Shown here: positions 1-8,826 of the stretch, piece by piece
Layout: each line of letters opens with the position of its first letter
Position numbering within the stretch: position 1 is the first letter of the stretch
Source of the DNA: Streptomyces zaomyceticus
GTDB lineage: Bacteria > Actinomycetota > Actinomycetes > Streptomycetales > Streptomycetaceae
DNA: 64,000 nucleotides
NCBI RefSeq assembly: GCF_014656215.1
Contig: NZ_BNBZ01000032.1
Coordinates: 19,711-83,710, forward strand
Direction of reading: 5' to 3'
Notes under the pieces: model-generated
What the model was told of the DNA's origin: nothing
Seen by the model: only the letters and a program-made list of their open reading frames with translations
Databases searched by the model: none
Program-made: the position numbers and the translations under genes

Positions 1-1359
1 GTCGAGCACGGTCCGGGTGCCGTAGACCGCGATCCGCCCGTCGGGCCGGGTCACCGAGGTGACCCCGCTGTCGAGGCCGCCGCCGGGCAGCAGCGTCGGG
101 CCGCGCCACGCGCCGCCGGCCGCCGGCTTCCGCCAGGTGGCGAGGTGCCCGTCGAGGACGGAGAAGGCGTGCAGCCCGCCGTCGGGGCCGCGCTGCACCC
201 AGGAGGTGGAGGTGCCCCGGGCGTATCGCACGGTCTCGGACCAGCCCCGTCCGGCGGGCCGTGCGGCGACCTTCAGATCGCCGCAGCCCGACACGGTCCC
301 GCAGTCGTTGACCCCGTCCAGCCAGGCGTAGGTCTGCAGGGTCCTCAGCTTCGCGCCCGCGGTCTCGGGGTCGAGGGTGTGCGGCAGGAGGGTGGTGGGG
401 TAGCCGAGGTAGTTCTGCACGCCGACGTGCGGATGCCCGGGAACCTCCGCGTACCGGGCGAGCGCGGCCTGCGCGAACCTCGCCCCGTACAGGTGGTCCT
501 GGTGGTCGCGGAGCTTCCCGGTCTCCGGATACGTGCCCGGGCTCGGGTCCTGCATACGGACGAAGGTCGGCCGGAACCGGTCGAGCAGCCCCGCGATCGT
601 GGCGACGACCTGGTCCTTCGTGTACGTGAAGTCGGCGGCGACCGGGGTGCCGGAGGAGCGCTGCGACTCCAGCGCGCCGATCCTGCCGTGCCAGAGGCCG
701 TTGAGGCTGTGCGGGCGGTCGTCGCTTATCGAGCCCGCCTCGCGCAGCTGCAGCCACACCAGTTTGACCTGCGGCTTCGCGCGCAGGGTGTCCATCTCGG
801 CGGTCGCGCCGCCGGCCGTGGGGATCGCCGTCCGCTCCCAGGGGCTGGTGCGGCTGCCGGTCACCATCTCGGCGTACGCGGCCCGGATGCCGTTCTGCCG
901 GGCCTCGGCGTAGCCCGCCTTGTCGGCGGTGGCGTCGGCGGCGTCGCGCGGGCGGGCGTTGACGCCGTCCGACTCGCCGGCCGTGAGGTACACGGAGGTC
1001 AGGGGGGTGCCGGAGCGGAGGGACTGGGAGACGTCCGGGTTCATGAAGTACAGGTCGTCGTCGGGGTGCGCCACGACCTGGACGACGGAGGTGCGGACCT
1101 TCGCCTTCGGCGCGGCCGGGGGCGGCGGGGCGGCCATGCGCTTCGCCGCACCCTGCGGGGCCGGTGCCTCCGCCCCGGCCGTCGCCGTCGCCGTTCCCGT
1201 CTCCGGTGCGGCGTGTGCCGTCGACGGTCCCGGCGCGGCCGTCACCGAGAGCAGCCCGGCGAAGGTGCCGCCCACGAGGAGGGCCGCCACGGCCGTGGAG
1301 ACGGCCCTGCGGCGGGGCCGGCGGGACGGGTGGTGACGGCGGCGGAGGTGGACGGGCAT
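1..1359 (-). CDS. Secreted PIG-L family deacetylase (partial)
   Basis: Reading the minus strand from ATG at 1359 gives an open frame to the window edge, so the C-terminus is missing. The N-terminus is a long Arg-rich signal peptide (RRR and RRPRRR before a hydrophobic stretch, about residues 15-50), possibly Tat-type. The zinc motif AHPDDD lies at about residue 97, and a DHQDH motif further on fits the second metal site of the GlcNAc-PI/mycothiol deacetylase (LmbE/PIG-L) fold. After the catalytic domain, the segment GGLHAFSVLDGHLATW resembles the repeat of a secreted beta-propeller. The likely role is extracellular de-N-acetylation of an amino-sugar substrate; the substrate is unknown. It is divergent from glnE across 409 bp. 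Confidence 0.85.
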   Translation of the reverse strand, partial: MPVHLRRRHHPSRRPRRRAVSTAVAALLVGGTFAGLLSVTAAPGPSTAHAAPETGTATATAGAEAPAPQGAAKRMAAPPPPAAPKAKVRTSVVQVVAHPDDDLYFMNPDVSQSLRSGTPLTSVYLTAGESDGVNARPRDAADATADKAGYAEARQNGIRAAYAEMVTGSRTSPWERTAIPTAGGATAEMDTLRAKPQVKLVWLQLREAGSISDDRPHSLNGLWHGRIGALESQRSSGTPVAADFTYTKDQVVATIAGLLDRFRPTFVRMQDPSPGTYPETGKLRDHQDHLYGARFAQAALARYAEVPGHPHVGVQNYLGYPTTLLPHTLDPETAGAKLRTLQTYAWLDGVNDCGTVSGCGDLKVAARPAGRGWSETVRYARGTSTSWVQRGPDGGLHAFSVLDGHLATWRKPAAGGAWRGPTLLPGGGLDSGVTSVTRPDGRIAVYGTRTVLD

Positions 1360-1416
1360 GTTCGGTGGCGCGCTTTCGACGGGGTTCGACGGGGTTCGGC
1401 GGTGCTCGGGCAGGGT

Positions 1417-1575
1417 TCGCGAAGGGGTCCGCGACGGAGCTCGGGCAGGTTCGCGGAGGGGGCCGCGAGGTGGATCGGGCAGGGGCGCGGAGGGGGCCGC
1501 GAGGTGGATCGGAGAGGGTTCGGGCAGGGGGCGCGGAGGGGTCCGCGAGGTGGATCGGAGAGGGTTCGGGCAGGC
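1417..1575. repeat. Short G-rich direct repeats upstream of glnE
   Basis: A 26-bp core beginning GCGGAGGGG and ending GGTGGATCGG occurs at 1453-1478, 1487-1512 and 1533-1558. The third copy has one substitution. A degenerate copy starts near 1417. The spacers contain repeated TTCGGGCAGGG blocks. The period is irregular (34 and 46 bp), so this is not a CRISPR array. It most likely arose by local slippage duplication. Confidence 0.75.
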
Positions 1576-1730
1576 GGAAGCGTCCGCCCCGAGCAAGACG
1601 GACTTTCAAGAAATACGGTTCATCGGCCGTGAAAAGCGATCAATGTGCGAGACATCACGTGTGATCCGCTGCGAACCGAAGGCCTGGACGCCCCCGTCCA
1701 CGGCTCCGGATAGGCTCGATCCACCCCGAC

Positions 1731-1746
1731 TCCACCCCGGGGTGGA
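1731..1746. promoter_or_regulatory. 16-bp perfect palindrome ahead of glnE
   Basis: The sequence TCCACCCCGGGGTGGA reads identically on both strands. It lies 23 bp before the glnE ATG and just upstream of the ribosome site at 1752-1759, with an extra TCCACCCC half-copy at 1720-1727. It could be an operator near the transcription start or a leader hairpin. No family is assigned. Confidence 0.45.
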
Positions 1747-1768
1747 CCTGCTCGGAGGGAGCGGCGGA

Positions 1769-4756
1769 ATGACGGTTCCGGGACGCAGGGGCAGCACGTT
1801 CTCACGTCTGCTGCGGCACGGATTCACCGATCCCTCCGGGGCCGAGCAGCTCCTGGACGTGCCCGAGCTGTCCGCCCTGCGCGGCGACTCCGTCCTCCTC
1901 GACGCCCTCGGTGCCACCGCCGACCCCGACCTCGCCCTGCGCGGCCTGGTCCGGCTGGCCGAGGCGCAGCCCGAGACCGAGCGGCAGACGTTCACGACCA
2001 CCCTGCTCGCCGCCAAGCCGTTCCGGGACCGGCTCCTCGGGGTGCTCGGCGCCTCCGAGGCGCTCGCCGACCACCTGGCGAAGCATCCCCGCGACTGGGA
2101 GTCCCTCGTCACGTACGAGGCGGCCGACCTGCACCCGGGCGTCGCCGAGTTCGAGCGGGGGCTCGCCGAGGCCGTCGACGCGGTCTCGCTGCGGGTCGCC
2201 TACCGCCGCTGCCTGCTGGCCATAGCGGCCCGTGACGTGTGCGGCACCACCGACGTCGCCCAGGCCGCCGCCGAGCTCGCCGACCTGGCGACGGCGACCC
2301 TGCGCGCGGCGCTCGCCATCGCCCGGACCGCCGCGCCCGCCGACGCCGCCATGTGCCGCCTCTCGGTGATCGCGATGGGCAAGTGCGGCGGCCACGAGCT
2401 CAACTACGTCTCGGACGTGGACGTGATCTTCGTGGGGGAGCCGGTCGAAGGAGCCGACGAGGGCAAGGCGCTCCAGGCCGCGACCCGCCTCGCCTCCCAC
2501 CTCATGCGGATCTGCTCGGAGACCACGGTCGAGGGCACCATCTGGCCGGTCGACGCCAATCTGCGTCCCGAGGGACGCAACGGACCCCTCGTCCGTACGC
2601 TCTCCTCGCACCTCGCGTACTACCAGCGCTGGGCGAAGACCTGGGAGTTCCAGGCACTGCTCAAGGCGCGGGCGGTGGCCGGCGACCCGGAGCTCGGCGC
2701 CGACTACATCGACGCCGTCTCCCCGCTCGTCTGGCAGGCCGCCGAGCGCGAGAACTTCGTCCCCGACGTGCAGAAGATGCGCCGCCGGGTCGTCGACAAC
2801 ATTCCCGCCGCCCAGATCGAGCGCGAGCTCAAGCTCGGGCCCGGCGGACTGCGGGACGTCGAGTTCGCCGTCCAGCTGCTCCAGCTCGTGCACGGCCGCA
2901 GCGACGCGGGACTGCACAGCGGCAGCACCCTCGACGCGCTCACCGCCCTCGCCGGCGGCGGATACGTCGGCCGCGCCGACGCCGCACAGCTCGACGAGGC
3001 GTACCGCTTCCTGCGGGCCATGGAGCACCGCATCCAGCTCTACCGGCTGCGCCGCACCCACCTCGTTCCCGAGGACGAGGCCGATCTGCGCCGCCTCGGA
3101 CGCTCGCTCGGTCTGCGCACCGACCCGGTCGCCGAGCTGAACAAGGAGTGGAAGCGGCACGCGGCCGTCGTCCGCCGGCTGCACGAGAAGCTCTTCTACC
3201 GGCCGCTCCTCGACGCCGTCGCCCAGCTCGCCCCCGGCGAGATCCGGCTCAGCCCGAAGGCCGCCGGGCAGCGACTGGAGGCACTGGGGTACGAGGACCC
3301 CGCCGCGGCCCTCCGGCACCTGGAGGCGCTCGCCTCCGGGGTCAGCCGGAAGGCGGCGATCCAGCGGACCCTGCTCCCCGTGCTGCTCGGCTGGTTCGCC
3401 GACTCGGCCGACCCGGACGCCGGCCTGCTCGGCTTCCGCAAGGTCTCGGACGCCCTCGGCAAGACCCCCTGGTACCTGCGGCTCCTCCGGGACGAGGGCG
3501 CCGCCGCCGAGAACCTCGCCCGGGTGCTCTCCGCCGGGCGCCTCGCCCCCGACCTGCTGCTGCGCGCCCCCGAGGCGGTCGCGCTCCTCGGCGACCCGGA
3601 GGGGCTCAAGCCGCGCGGCCGGGACCATCTGGAACAGGAGGTCCTGGCGGCGGTGGGCCGCGCGGACGACGCCGAGCAGGCCGTCGCCGCGGCCCGCGGA
3701 GTGCGCCGCAGGGAGCTGTTCCGTACCGCGGCGGCCGATCTCATCGGCTCGTACGGCACCGAGGACAGCCCCCGCGAGCCCGATCCCGGCGCGCTGGTCG
3801 ACCGGGTGGGGGAGGCGGTCACCGACCTCAACGCCGCGACGATCGCGGGCGCCCTGCGGGCCGCCGTCCGCGCCGAGTGGGGCGACGAACTGCCGACCCG
3901 CTTCGCGGTCATCGGCATGGGCCGCTTCGGCGGTCGCGAGCTGGGGTACGGCTCCGACGCCGACGTCCTGTTCGTGCACGAGCCGCGCGAGGGCGTCGAC
4001 GAGCAGGAGGCGGCCAAGGCCGCCAACCGGGTGGTCGCCGAGATGCGGCGACTGCTCCAACTCCCCACCGCCGACCCGCCGTTGCTGATCGACGCGGACC
4101 TTCGTCCGGAGGGCAAGAGCGGCCCCCTGGTGCGCACCCTGAAGTCGTACGCGGCCTACTACCGCCGCTGGTCCCTCGTCTGGGAGAGCCAGGCGCTGCT
4201 GCGCGCCGAACCCATGGCGGGCGACCTCGAGCTGGCGGACCGCTTCATCGAACTCGTCGACCCGCTGCGCTATCCGGCCGAGGGGCTCGGCGAGGACGCG
4301 GTCCGCGAGATCCGCCGCCTCAAGGCCCGGATGGAGTCCGAACGGCTGCCGCGCGGCGCCGATCCGACGCTTCACGCCAAACTGGGTCGGGGCGGTCTGA
4401 GCGACGTCGAGTGGACGGTGCAGCTGCTCCAGATGCGGCACGGCTGGGTGGAACCGGGGCTGCGCACGACCCGTACCCGTGAGGCGCTCCGGGCGGCGCA
4501 CGCGGCCGGCCTGATCCCGACGGAGGAGGCGCAGACCCTGGACGAGGCGTGGGTGCTCGCCACCCGCGTCCGCAACGCGGTGATGCTGGTCCGCGGCCGC
4601 CCCGGCGACACCTTCCCCTCGGACCCGCGCGAACTCGCCGCCGTGGGAAGGTACTTGGGGTACGAGGCCGGTCATGTCGGCGAGATGGTCGACGACTACC
4701 GGCGGATCACCCGCCGGGCCAGGGCCGTCGTCGAGGAGCTGTTCTACGGGGCGTAG
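1769..4756 (+). CDS. glnE: Glutamine synthetase adenylyltransferase/deadenylylase GlnE
   Basis: This is a bifunctional enzyme that adds AMP to, and removes it from, the conserved tyrosine of GlnA, setting glutamine synthetase activity to nitrogen status. The 995-residue length is normal for actinobacterial GlnE. Two nucleotidyltransferase modules are visible: MGKCGGHELNYVSDVDVIF (about residue 201, removase half) and MGRFGGRELGYGSDADVLF (about residue 714, transferase half). Each is followed by a DAxLRPEGxxGPLV metal-binding motif (about 262 and 775). The ATG at 1769 is chosen because CGGAGGGA lies just upstream and the family N-terminus starts here. The open frame extends further upstream through repeat sequence that is not coding. 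Confidence 0.97.
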   Translation: MTVPGRRGSTFSRLLRHGFTDPSGAEQLLDVPELSALRGDSVLLDALGATADPDLALRGLVRLAEAQPETERQTFTTTLLAAKPFRDRLLGVLGASEALADHLAKHPRDWESLVTYEAADLHPGVAEFERGLAEAVDAVSLRVAYRRCLLAIAARDVCGTTDVAQAAAELADLATATLRAALAIARTAAPADAAMCRLSVIAMGKCGGHELNYVSDVDVIFVGEPVEGADEGKALQAATRLASHLMRICSETTVEGTIWPVDANLRPEGRNGPLVRTLSSHLAYYQRWAKTWEFQALLKARAVAGDPELGADYIDAVSPLVWQAAERENFVPDVQKMRRRVVDNIPAAQIERELKLGPGGLRDVEFAVQLLQLVHGRSDAGLHSGSTLDALTALAGGGYVGRADAAQLDEAYRFLRAMEHRIQLYRLRRTHLVPEDEADLRRLGRSLGLRTDPVAELNKEWKRHAAVVRRLHEKLFYRPLLDAVAQLAPGEIRLSPKAAGQRLEALGYEDPAAALRHLEALASGVSRKAAIQRTLLPVLLGWFADSADPDAGLLGFRKVSDALGKTPWYLRLLRDEGAAAENLARVLSAGRLAPDLLLRAPEAVALLGDPEGLKPRGRDHLEQEVLAAVGRADDAEQAVAAARGVRRRELFRTAAADLIGSYGTEDSPREPDPGALVDRVGEAVTDLNAATIAGALRAAVRAEWGDELPTRFAVIGMGRFGGRELGYGSDADVLFVHEPREGVDEQEAAKAANRVVAEMRRLLQLPTADPPLLIDADLRPEGKSGPLVRTLKSYAAYYRRWSLVWESQALLRAEPMAGDLELADRFIELVDPLRYPAEGLGEDAVREIRRLKARMESERLPRGADPTLHAKLGRGGLSDVEWTVQLLQMRHGWVEPGLRTTRTREALRAAHAAGLIPTEEAQTLDEAWVLATRVRNAVMLVRGRPGDTFPSDPRELAAVGRYLGYEAGHVGEMVDDYRRITRRARAVVEELFYGA

Positions 4757-4835
4757 CGCCTCCGGCGGGGGTGCCGGTCCCGAGGGTGGGCGCCTCCGGC
4801 GGCGGTCCCGCGGGGCGTAGCGTCTCCGGCCGGGG
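4747..4835. repeat. Imperfect repeat of the glnE 3' end
   Basis: The block around the glnE stop codon (4747-4770, CGGGGCGTAGCGCCTCCGG...) recurs with two differences at 4811-4835. A third partial GGGCGCCTCCGGCGGCGG copy lies near 4788. All lie in the gap between the convergent glnE and TetR genes. Confidence 0.6.
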
Positions 4836-4868
4836 CGGTCCGCACCGATTCGGGCGCCCGCCCCGGTC
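4828..4868. terminator. Possible bidirectional terminator, glnE/TetR
   Basis: GGCCGGGGCGG (4828-4838) pairs with CCGCCCCGG (4858-4866), with one further G-U and one G-C pair at the base and a 19-base loop. It sits between two convergent genes. No T-run follows, as is usual for Streptomyces terminators. Confidence 0.45.
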
Positions 4869-4901
4869 GGCCCGCCCGACCCCCGTACCCGGCCCGTCCG
4901 G

Positions 4902-5513
4902 CTACGCGCCGTCCGGCATGTCCCGGATGTGTGCCAGGTAGCCCGCCAGGGCCAGTTCGAAGGCGATGTCGGTGCGGCCGCCCTCGGGGAACGCGGCGAG
5001 CGCCCGCGCGAGGAGCGGTGTCACCGTGTCGTCGGCCAGCTCCCACATCGCCTCCGGGGCCGCCATGTCGAGGGCTGAGCCCAGGACCAGGTTCTCCAGG
5101 GCGATGATCACCGGCATCACGTCCGGGAGGGCGAAGCCCGCGTCGACGAGGAGGGCGACCGCCTTCTCGTACTGCTCCAGGACCCGCGGGGCGCGTACCG
5201 GTGAGGTGGTGAGCAGTGGGATGGCCTTCGGGTGGGCGGCGAAGGCGGCCCGGTAGGAGCGCGCCCAGGCGGCGACCGCCGCGTCCCAGGGCTGCCCGTC
5301 GAGCGTCCCGCCGTCGATGGCATCGCAGACCCGCTCCCGCAGGAGCTCCACGATGCCGTCCCGGCCGTCCACATGGTGGTACACCGAGGCCGTCTGCACG
5401 CCGAGTCGCCGGGCGATCTGAGGGACGCTGAAGTCGCCCTGCTCGTCGACGAGTTCGAGTGCCGTGGTGGTGATGCGCACCCGGTCGAGCAAGGGCTTGT
5501 GCGGCCGGCCCAT
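4902..5513 (-). CDS. TetR family regulator
   Basis: This 203-residue protein has an N-terminal helix-turn-helix (about residues 25-48, with the segment IARRLGVQTASVYHHVDGRD typical of TetR/AcrR proteins). The helical C-terminal ligand domain resembles the TetR_C_11 group. The start is ATG at 5513 (MGRPHKPLLDR). It is divergent from the permease and amidohydrolase operon, 99 bp apart, which suggests it represses that operon from a shared operator region. The ligand is unknown. Confidence 0.88.
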   Translation of the reverse strand: MGRPHKPLLDRVRITTTALELVDEQGDFSVPQIARRLGVQTASVYHHVDGRDGIVELLRERVCDAIDGGTLDGQPWDAAVAAWARSYRAAFAAHPKAIPLLTTSPVRAPRVLEQYEKAVALLVDAGFALPDVMPVIIALENLVLGSALDMAAPEAMWELADDTVTPLLARALAAFPEGGRTDIAFELALAGYLAHIRDMPDGA

Positions 5514-5612
5514 CAACGTTCTCCCGCTGTTCAGGTCTTCCCGAATCGTTGGGCACGAGGCTACATTGCGCCAACCGAAAGCCTTTAGGTTTACGAGAAG
5601 GGCTTCTCCCGC
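5514..5612. promoter_or_regulatory. Divergent promoter region, TetR / permease
   Basis: This 99-bp divergent spacer is AT-richer than its surroundings. GTTGG and CCAAC half-sites (about 5548 and 5571) form a widely spaced inverted repeat. TAGGTT at 5586-5591 could be the permease -10 box. A TetR operator is expected here, but no compact palindrome settles its position. Confidence 0.4.
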
Positions 5613-7193
5613 ATGTCCTCCAGCACCTCCGACAAGCCGCCCGGCCTGCGCACCGGCACCCTCGGCACCGCCGACATCTCCTTCTTCGTCGTCTCCGCCG
5701 CCGCCCCGCTCACCGTGATGGCAGGCGTCGCCCCCATCGCCCTCGTCCTCGGCGGCATCGGAGCCCCGGCCGGCTACCTCCTCGCCGGGATCACCCTGGC
5801 GATCTTCGCCGTCGGCTTCACCACCATGAGCCGCCACGTCCGCAGCGGCGGCGCCTTCTACGCGTACATCGCACAAGGGCTCGGCACCCCGCTCGGCATC
5901 GCCGCCGCCCTCGTCGCCATGGTCGGCTACAACGGCATGGAGATCGGCGTCTACGGACTCCTCGGCTCCGCCACCTCCGACACCGCCGGCGCCCTGTGGG
6001 GCGCCGACCTGCCCTGGCTCCCGGTCGCCCTGGCCGGCCTGCTGGTCATCTGGTACGGCGGCTACCGCTCCATCGACTTCGGCGCCAAGGTCCTCGGCGT
6101 CCTGCTCGTCGCCGAGACCGGCATACTCGTCCTCCTCGCCGGCGGCGTGCTCCTCAAGGGCGGAGCCGACGGGCTCTCCCTCGCCTCCTTCGCCCCCGGC
6201 AACGTCCTCGTCCCCGGCACGGCGGCCGTACTGGCCTTCGCCTTCTCGGCCTTCACCGGCTTCGAATCCACCGTGATCTACCGCCGCGAGGCCCGCGACC
6301 CGGCCCGCACCATCCCCCGCGCCACCTACATCGCGGTCGGATTCCTCGGCCTGTTCTACGCCTTCGTCGTCTGGACCGTGATCCAGGCCTTCGGCGACGA
6401 CAAGGTGGTCGCGGCCGCCGCCGGCGACACCGGCGGACTCTTCTTCGCCGCCATCACCACCTACGTCGGGCCCTGGGCCGCGGACCTGATGCACGTGTTC
6501 ATCGTGACCAGCATCATCGCCTCGCTGCTCGCCTTCCACAACGCGATCAACCGCTACGCCCTCGCCCTCGCCGAGGAGGGCGTGCTGCCCGCCGCCCTCG
6601 GCCGGATCCACCCCCGCCACCGCTCCCCGTACGTCGCGGGCCTCGCCCAGACCGCGCTCGGCGCGGCCGTCGTGCTCGGCTTCGCGGCCGCCGGCGCCGA
6701 TCCGTACACCCAGCTGCTGCTCTGGGTGAACACCCCGGGGATGCTCGGGCTCATGGCGCTGATGCTGCTCGCGGCCCTCGCCGTCATCCGCTACTTCCGG
6801 CGGGTCCCGCACCAGGAGGGCGCCCTGCGCACCCTCGTGGCCCCCGTCACCGCGGCCCTCCTGCTCGCCGTGGCGATCTGGCTGGTCGCCTCCAAGGTCG
6901 CGCTCTTCACCGGCGCGTCCCCGACGGTCAACACGGTCCTCGTCGCCGTCGTCCCCGCCGTCCTCGTCCTCGGGCTCCTCCTCGCGCACCGGCTGCGCCG
7001 CACGCGCCCCGAGGTCTACGCCCGCTTCGCCGCGGAACCGCCCATCGAGCCGAACGCCGTCCCGCGCCCCGCCCAGCACACCGAAGGAGCCGACCCCTCG
7101 TGTCCGCAGCCCCCGACCTCCTCCTCGTCGACGCCCGCGTCCGTACCCCCGAGCCGAGCGGTCACACCGTCGTCGCCGTCCGCGACGGACTGA
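5613..7193 (+). CDS. APC superfamily amino-acid permease
   Basis: About 12 hydrophobic segments are visible in 526 residues. The N-terminal ISFFVVSAAAPLTVMAGVAP and the segment FSAFTGFESTVIYRREARDP are typical of amino-acid/polyamine/organocation (APC) carriers. It should import an amino acid or related amine, using a proton or sodium gradient. The ATG at 5613 follows the divergent promoter. The last 31 residues are Ser/Pro/Thr-rich and are an out-of-frame reading of the next gene, whose start at 7100 lies 94 nt inside this frame. The biological C-terminus may therefore be earlier if there is a frame error near 7090. Confidence 0.88.
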   Translation: MSSSTSDKPPGLRTGTLGTADISFFVVSAAAPLTVMAGVAPIALVLGGIGAPAGYLLAGITLAIFAVGFTTMSRHVRSGGAFYAYIAQGLGTPLGIAAALVAMVGYNGMEIGVYGLLGSATSDTAGALWGADLPWLPVALAGLLVIWYGGYRSIDFGAKVLGVLLVAETGILVLLAGGVLLKGGADGLSLASFAPGNVLVPGTAAVLAFAFSAFTGFESTVIYRREARDPARTIPRATYIAVGFLGLFYAFVVWTVIQAFGDDKVVAAAAGDTGGLFFAAITTYVGPWAADLMHVFIVTSIIASLLAFHNAINRYALALAEEGVLPAALGRIHPRHRSPYVAGLAQTALGAAVVLGFAAAGADPYTQLLLWVNTPGMLGLMALMLLAALAVIRYFRRVPHQEGALRTLVAPVTAALLLAVAIWLVASKVALFTGASPTVNTVLVAVVPAVLVLGLLLAHRLRRTRPEVYARFAAEPPIEPNAVPRPAQHTEGADPSCPQPPTSSSSTPASVPPSRAVTPSSPSATD

Positions 7194-8671
7194 TCACCGG
7201 CCTCGGTGACGCCGCCGACGCCCGCGCCTGGCGCGGCCCCGGCACCGAGACCGTCGACCTCGGCGGCGCCACCCTCACCCCCGGCCTCACCGATGCCCAC
7301 AGTCACCCCGTCTGGGGCCTGGAGATGTTCACCGGCACCGACCTGTCCGGCGTCACCGACCTCGACGGACTGCGGGCCGCCCTCCGCGACGCCGAGCGCC
7401 GCGACGGCTGGATCATCGGCTTCGGCCTCGACCACAACGTCTTCGGCGGCCGGCCGGTCCACCGCGACCTGATCGAGGACGTCCTCGGCGGCGCCCCCGC
7501 GTACCTCCGCCTCTACGACGGGCACTCGGTCCTGGCCAGTGAAGCCGCCCTCAAGGCCGCCGGCATCGACGGGCCCCGCGCCTTCGCCCAGCACTCGGAG
7601 ATCGTCTGCGACGCCGACGGGCGCCCCACCGGCCACCTGGTCGAGCACGCCGCGATGGACCTGATGACGCCGGTCCTGCCCACCCAGCCCTACGCCGAGC
7701 GCCGCGACCGGCTCGTCGACCTGCTCACCGGCATGGCCGCCACCGGCCTCACCGCCGCCCACGTCATGGATCTCGGCGGACACGACGTCCCCGGCCTGCT
7801 GGCCGGCCTGGAGGAGGACGGCGAGCTGCCGCTGCGCCTCCGCCTCGCCCCCTGGTGCATGCCCGGCGCCACCGAGGAGGAGCTGGACGGACTCGTGCGA
7901 CTCCAGGGCCGGGCAGGCCGGATGTGGGGGATCGGCGGAGTGAAGTTCTTCATGGACGGCACCGTCGAGGGCGGCACCGCCTGGCTCGAACACGCCGACT
8001 GCCACGGCGGGGGCACCGACGCCTTCTGGCCCGATCCGGCCGCGTACTCCGCCGCCGTGCGCCATCTGCACCGGGCCGGGGTCGGCACCGCCACCCACGC
8101 CATCGGCGACGCCGCCGTACGGCACGTCCTGGACACCGTGGAAAGCCTCGGCACGGACGGTCCCCGCCATCGGATCGAGCACATCGAGACCGTCCCCGAC
8201 GACCAGCTGGGGCGCTTCGCCGCACTCGGGGTGGTCGCCTCGATGCAGCCGCCGCACACCGCGTACACCCGCGCCGACCACACCGACGAGTGGTCCAGGC
8301 GGCTCGGCGAGGAGCGGGCGGCCCGCGCCTGGCGCTGCCGCGACCTGCGGGACGCCGGGGCGCACCTCGCGCTCGGCTCGGACTGGCCCATCGCCCACTA
8401 CGACGCCCGTCAGGTGCTCGCCACGGCGCGGGCCCCGCGCGGCGCGGCCTCGGCCCGGCACGGGCTCACCGGTCTGATGGCCCTGGAGGGGATGACCACG
8501 CACGCGGCGGTCGCGGCGGGGGAGGAGGGGATCGCGGGCCGGATCGCCCCGGGCTACCGGGCCGACCTCACGGCCTTCGCCATGGACCCGGTGGAGGCCC
8601 CGGCGGACGAGACCGAGCAGGCCCCGGTCCGGCTCGCCGTCGCCGGCGGCCGGATCACCTACCGGAACTGA
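7100..8671 (+). CDS. YtcJ-like amidohydrolase (Amidohydro_3)
   Basis: This is a 523-residue metal-dependent hydrolase. Metal-site motifs appear in the expected order: DAHSHP near residue 68, VKFFMDGTVEGGTAW near 280, THAIGDAAV near 333, HRIEHIETV near 358 and LGSDWPI near 430. The family hydrolyses C-N bonds of amides or N-acyl compounds; the substrate here is not known. The start is GTG at 7100, with GAAGGAGC 9 nt upstream (7083-7090). It overlaps the permease frame, so the two form an operon in which an imported compound is probably hydrolysed, under control of the divergent TetR. Confidence 0.9.
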   Translation: MSAAPDLLLVDARVRTPEPSGHTVVAVRDGLITGLGDAADARAWRGPGTETVDLGGATLTPGLTDAHSHPVWGLEMFTGTDLSGVTDLDGLRAALRDAERRDGWIIGFGLDHNVFGGRPVHRDLIEDVLGGAPAYLRLYDGHSVLASEAALKAAGIDGPRAFAQHSEIVCDADGRPTGHLVEHAAMDLMTPVLPTQPYAERRDRLVDLLTGMAATGLTAAHVMDLGGHDVPGLLAGLEEDGELPLRLRLAPWCMPGATEEELDGLVRLQGRAGRMWGIGGVKFFMDGTVEGGTAWLEHADCHGGGTDAFWPDPAAYSAAVRHLHRAGVGTATHAIGDAAVRHVLDTVESLGTDGPRHRIEHIETVPDDQLGRFAALGVVASMQPPHTAYTRADHTDEWSRRLGEERAARAWRCRDLRDAGAHLALGSDWPIAHYDARQVLATARAPRGAASARHGLTGLMALEGMTTHAAVAAGEEGIAGRIAPGYRADLTAFAMDPVEAPADETEQAPVRLAVAGGRITYRN

Positions 8672-8826
8672 CGCGCGGGATCCGGTCGGATCGCCCGCGG
8701 GTGCAGGCCCGATCTTCTGCCGGGACCGTCGCGCGGGATCCGGCCGGATCACCCGCGGGAACCGCCCCGATCACCTGCCGGAGCCGACGCGCCCACGCCG
8801 GCCGGGGGTCACCTGCGGGAGCTGAC
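8653..8826. repeat. Three tandem 58-bp units at a convergent gene junction
   Basis: The units at 8653-8710, 8711-8768 and 8769-8826 all begin GATCacCTgCCGG and keep exact 58-bp register. Units 1 and 2 are the most alike; unit 3 diverges in its second half. The first unit includes the last codons of the amidohydrolase, and the last reaches into the 3' end of the opposing PAP2 gene. Confidence 0.8.

Larger units (their letters stand above)
1360..1768. other. Intergenic region between PIG-L gene and glnE
   Basis: This 409-bp divergent gap has two parts. The first (about 1375-1580) is G-rich and repetitive. The second (about 1595-1670) is unusually AT-rich for this genome and is the likeliest promoter zone. 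A TAGGCT hexamer at 1711-1716 could be a -10 box for glnE. I see no convincing coding frame on either strand. Confidence 0.5.

Noticed and set aside
1802..4675. A 957-codon open frame antisense to glnE
   Set aside because: It is a by-product of high third-position GC; it has no ribosome site or domain, and glnE on the other strand is certain.
8653..8826. CRISPR-like array
   Set aside because: Units are directly adjacent without spacers, number only three, and no cas genes are present.
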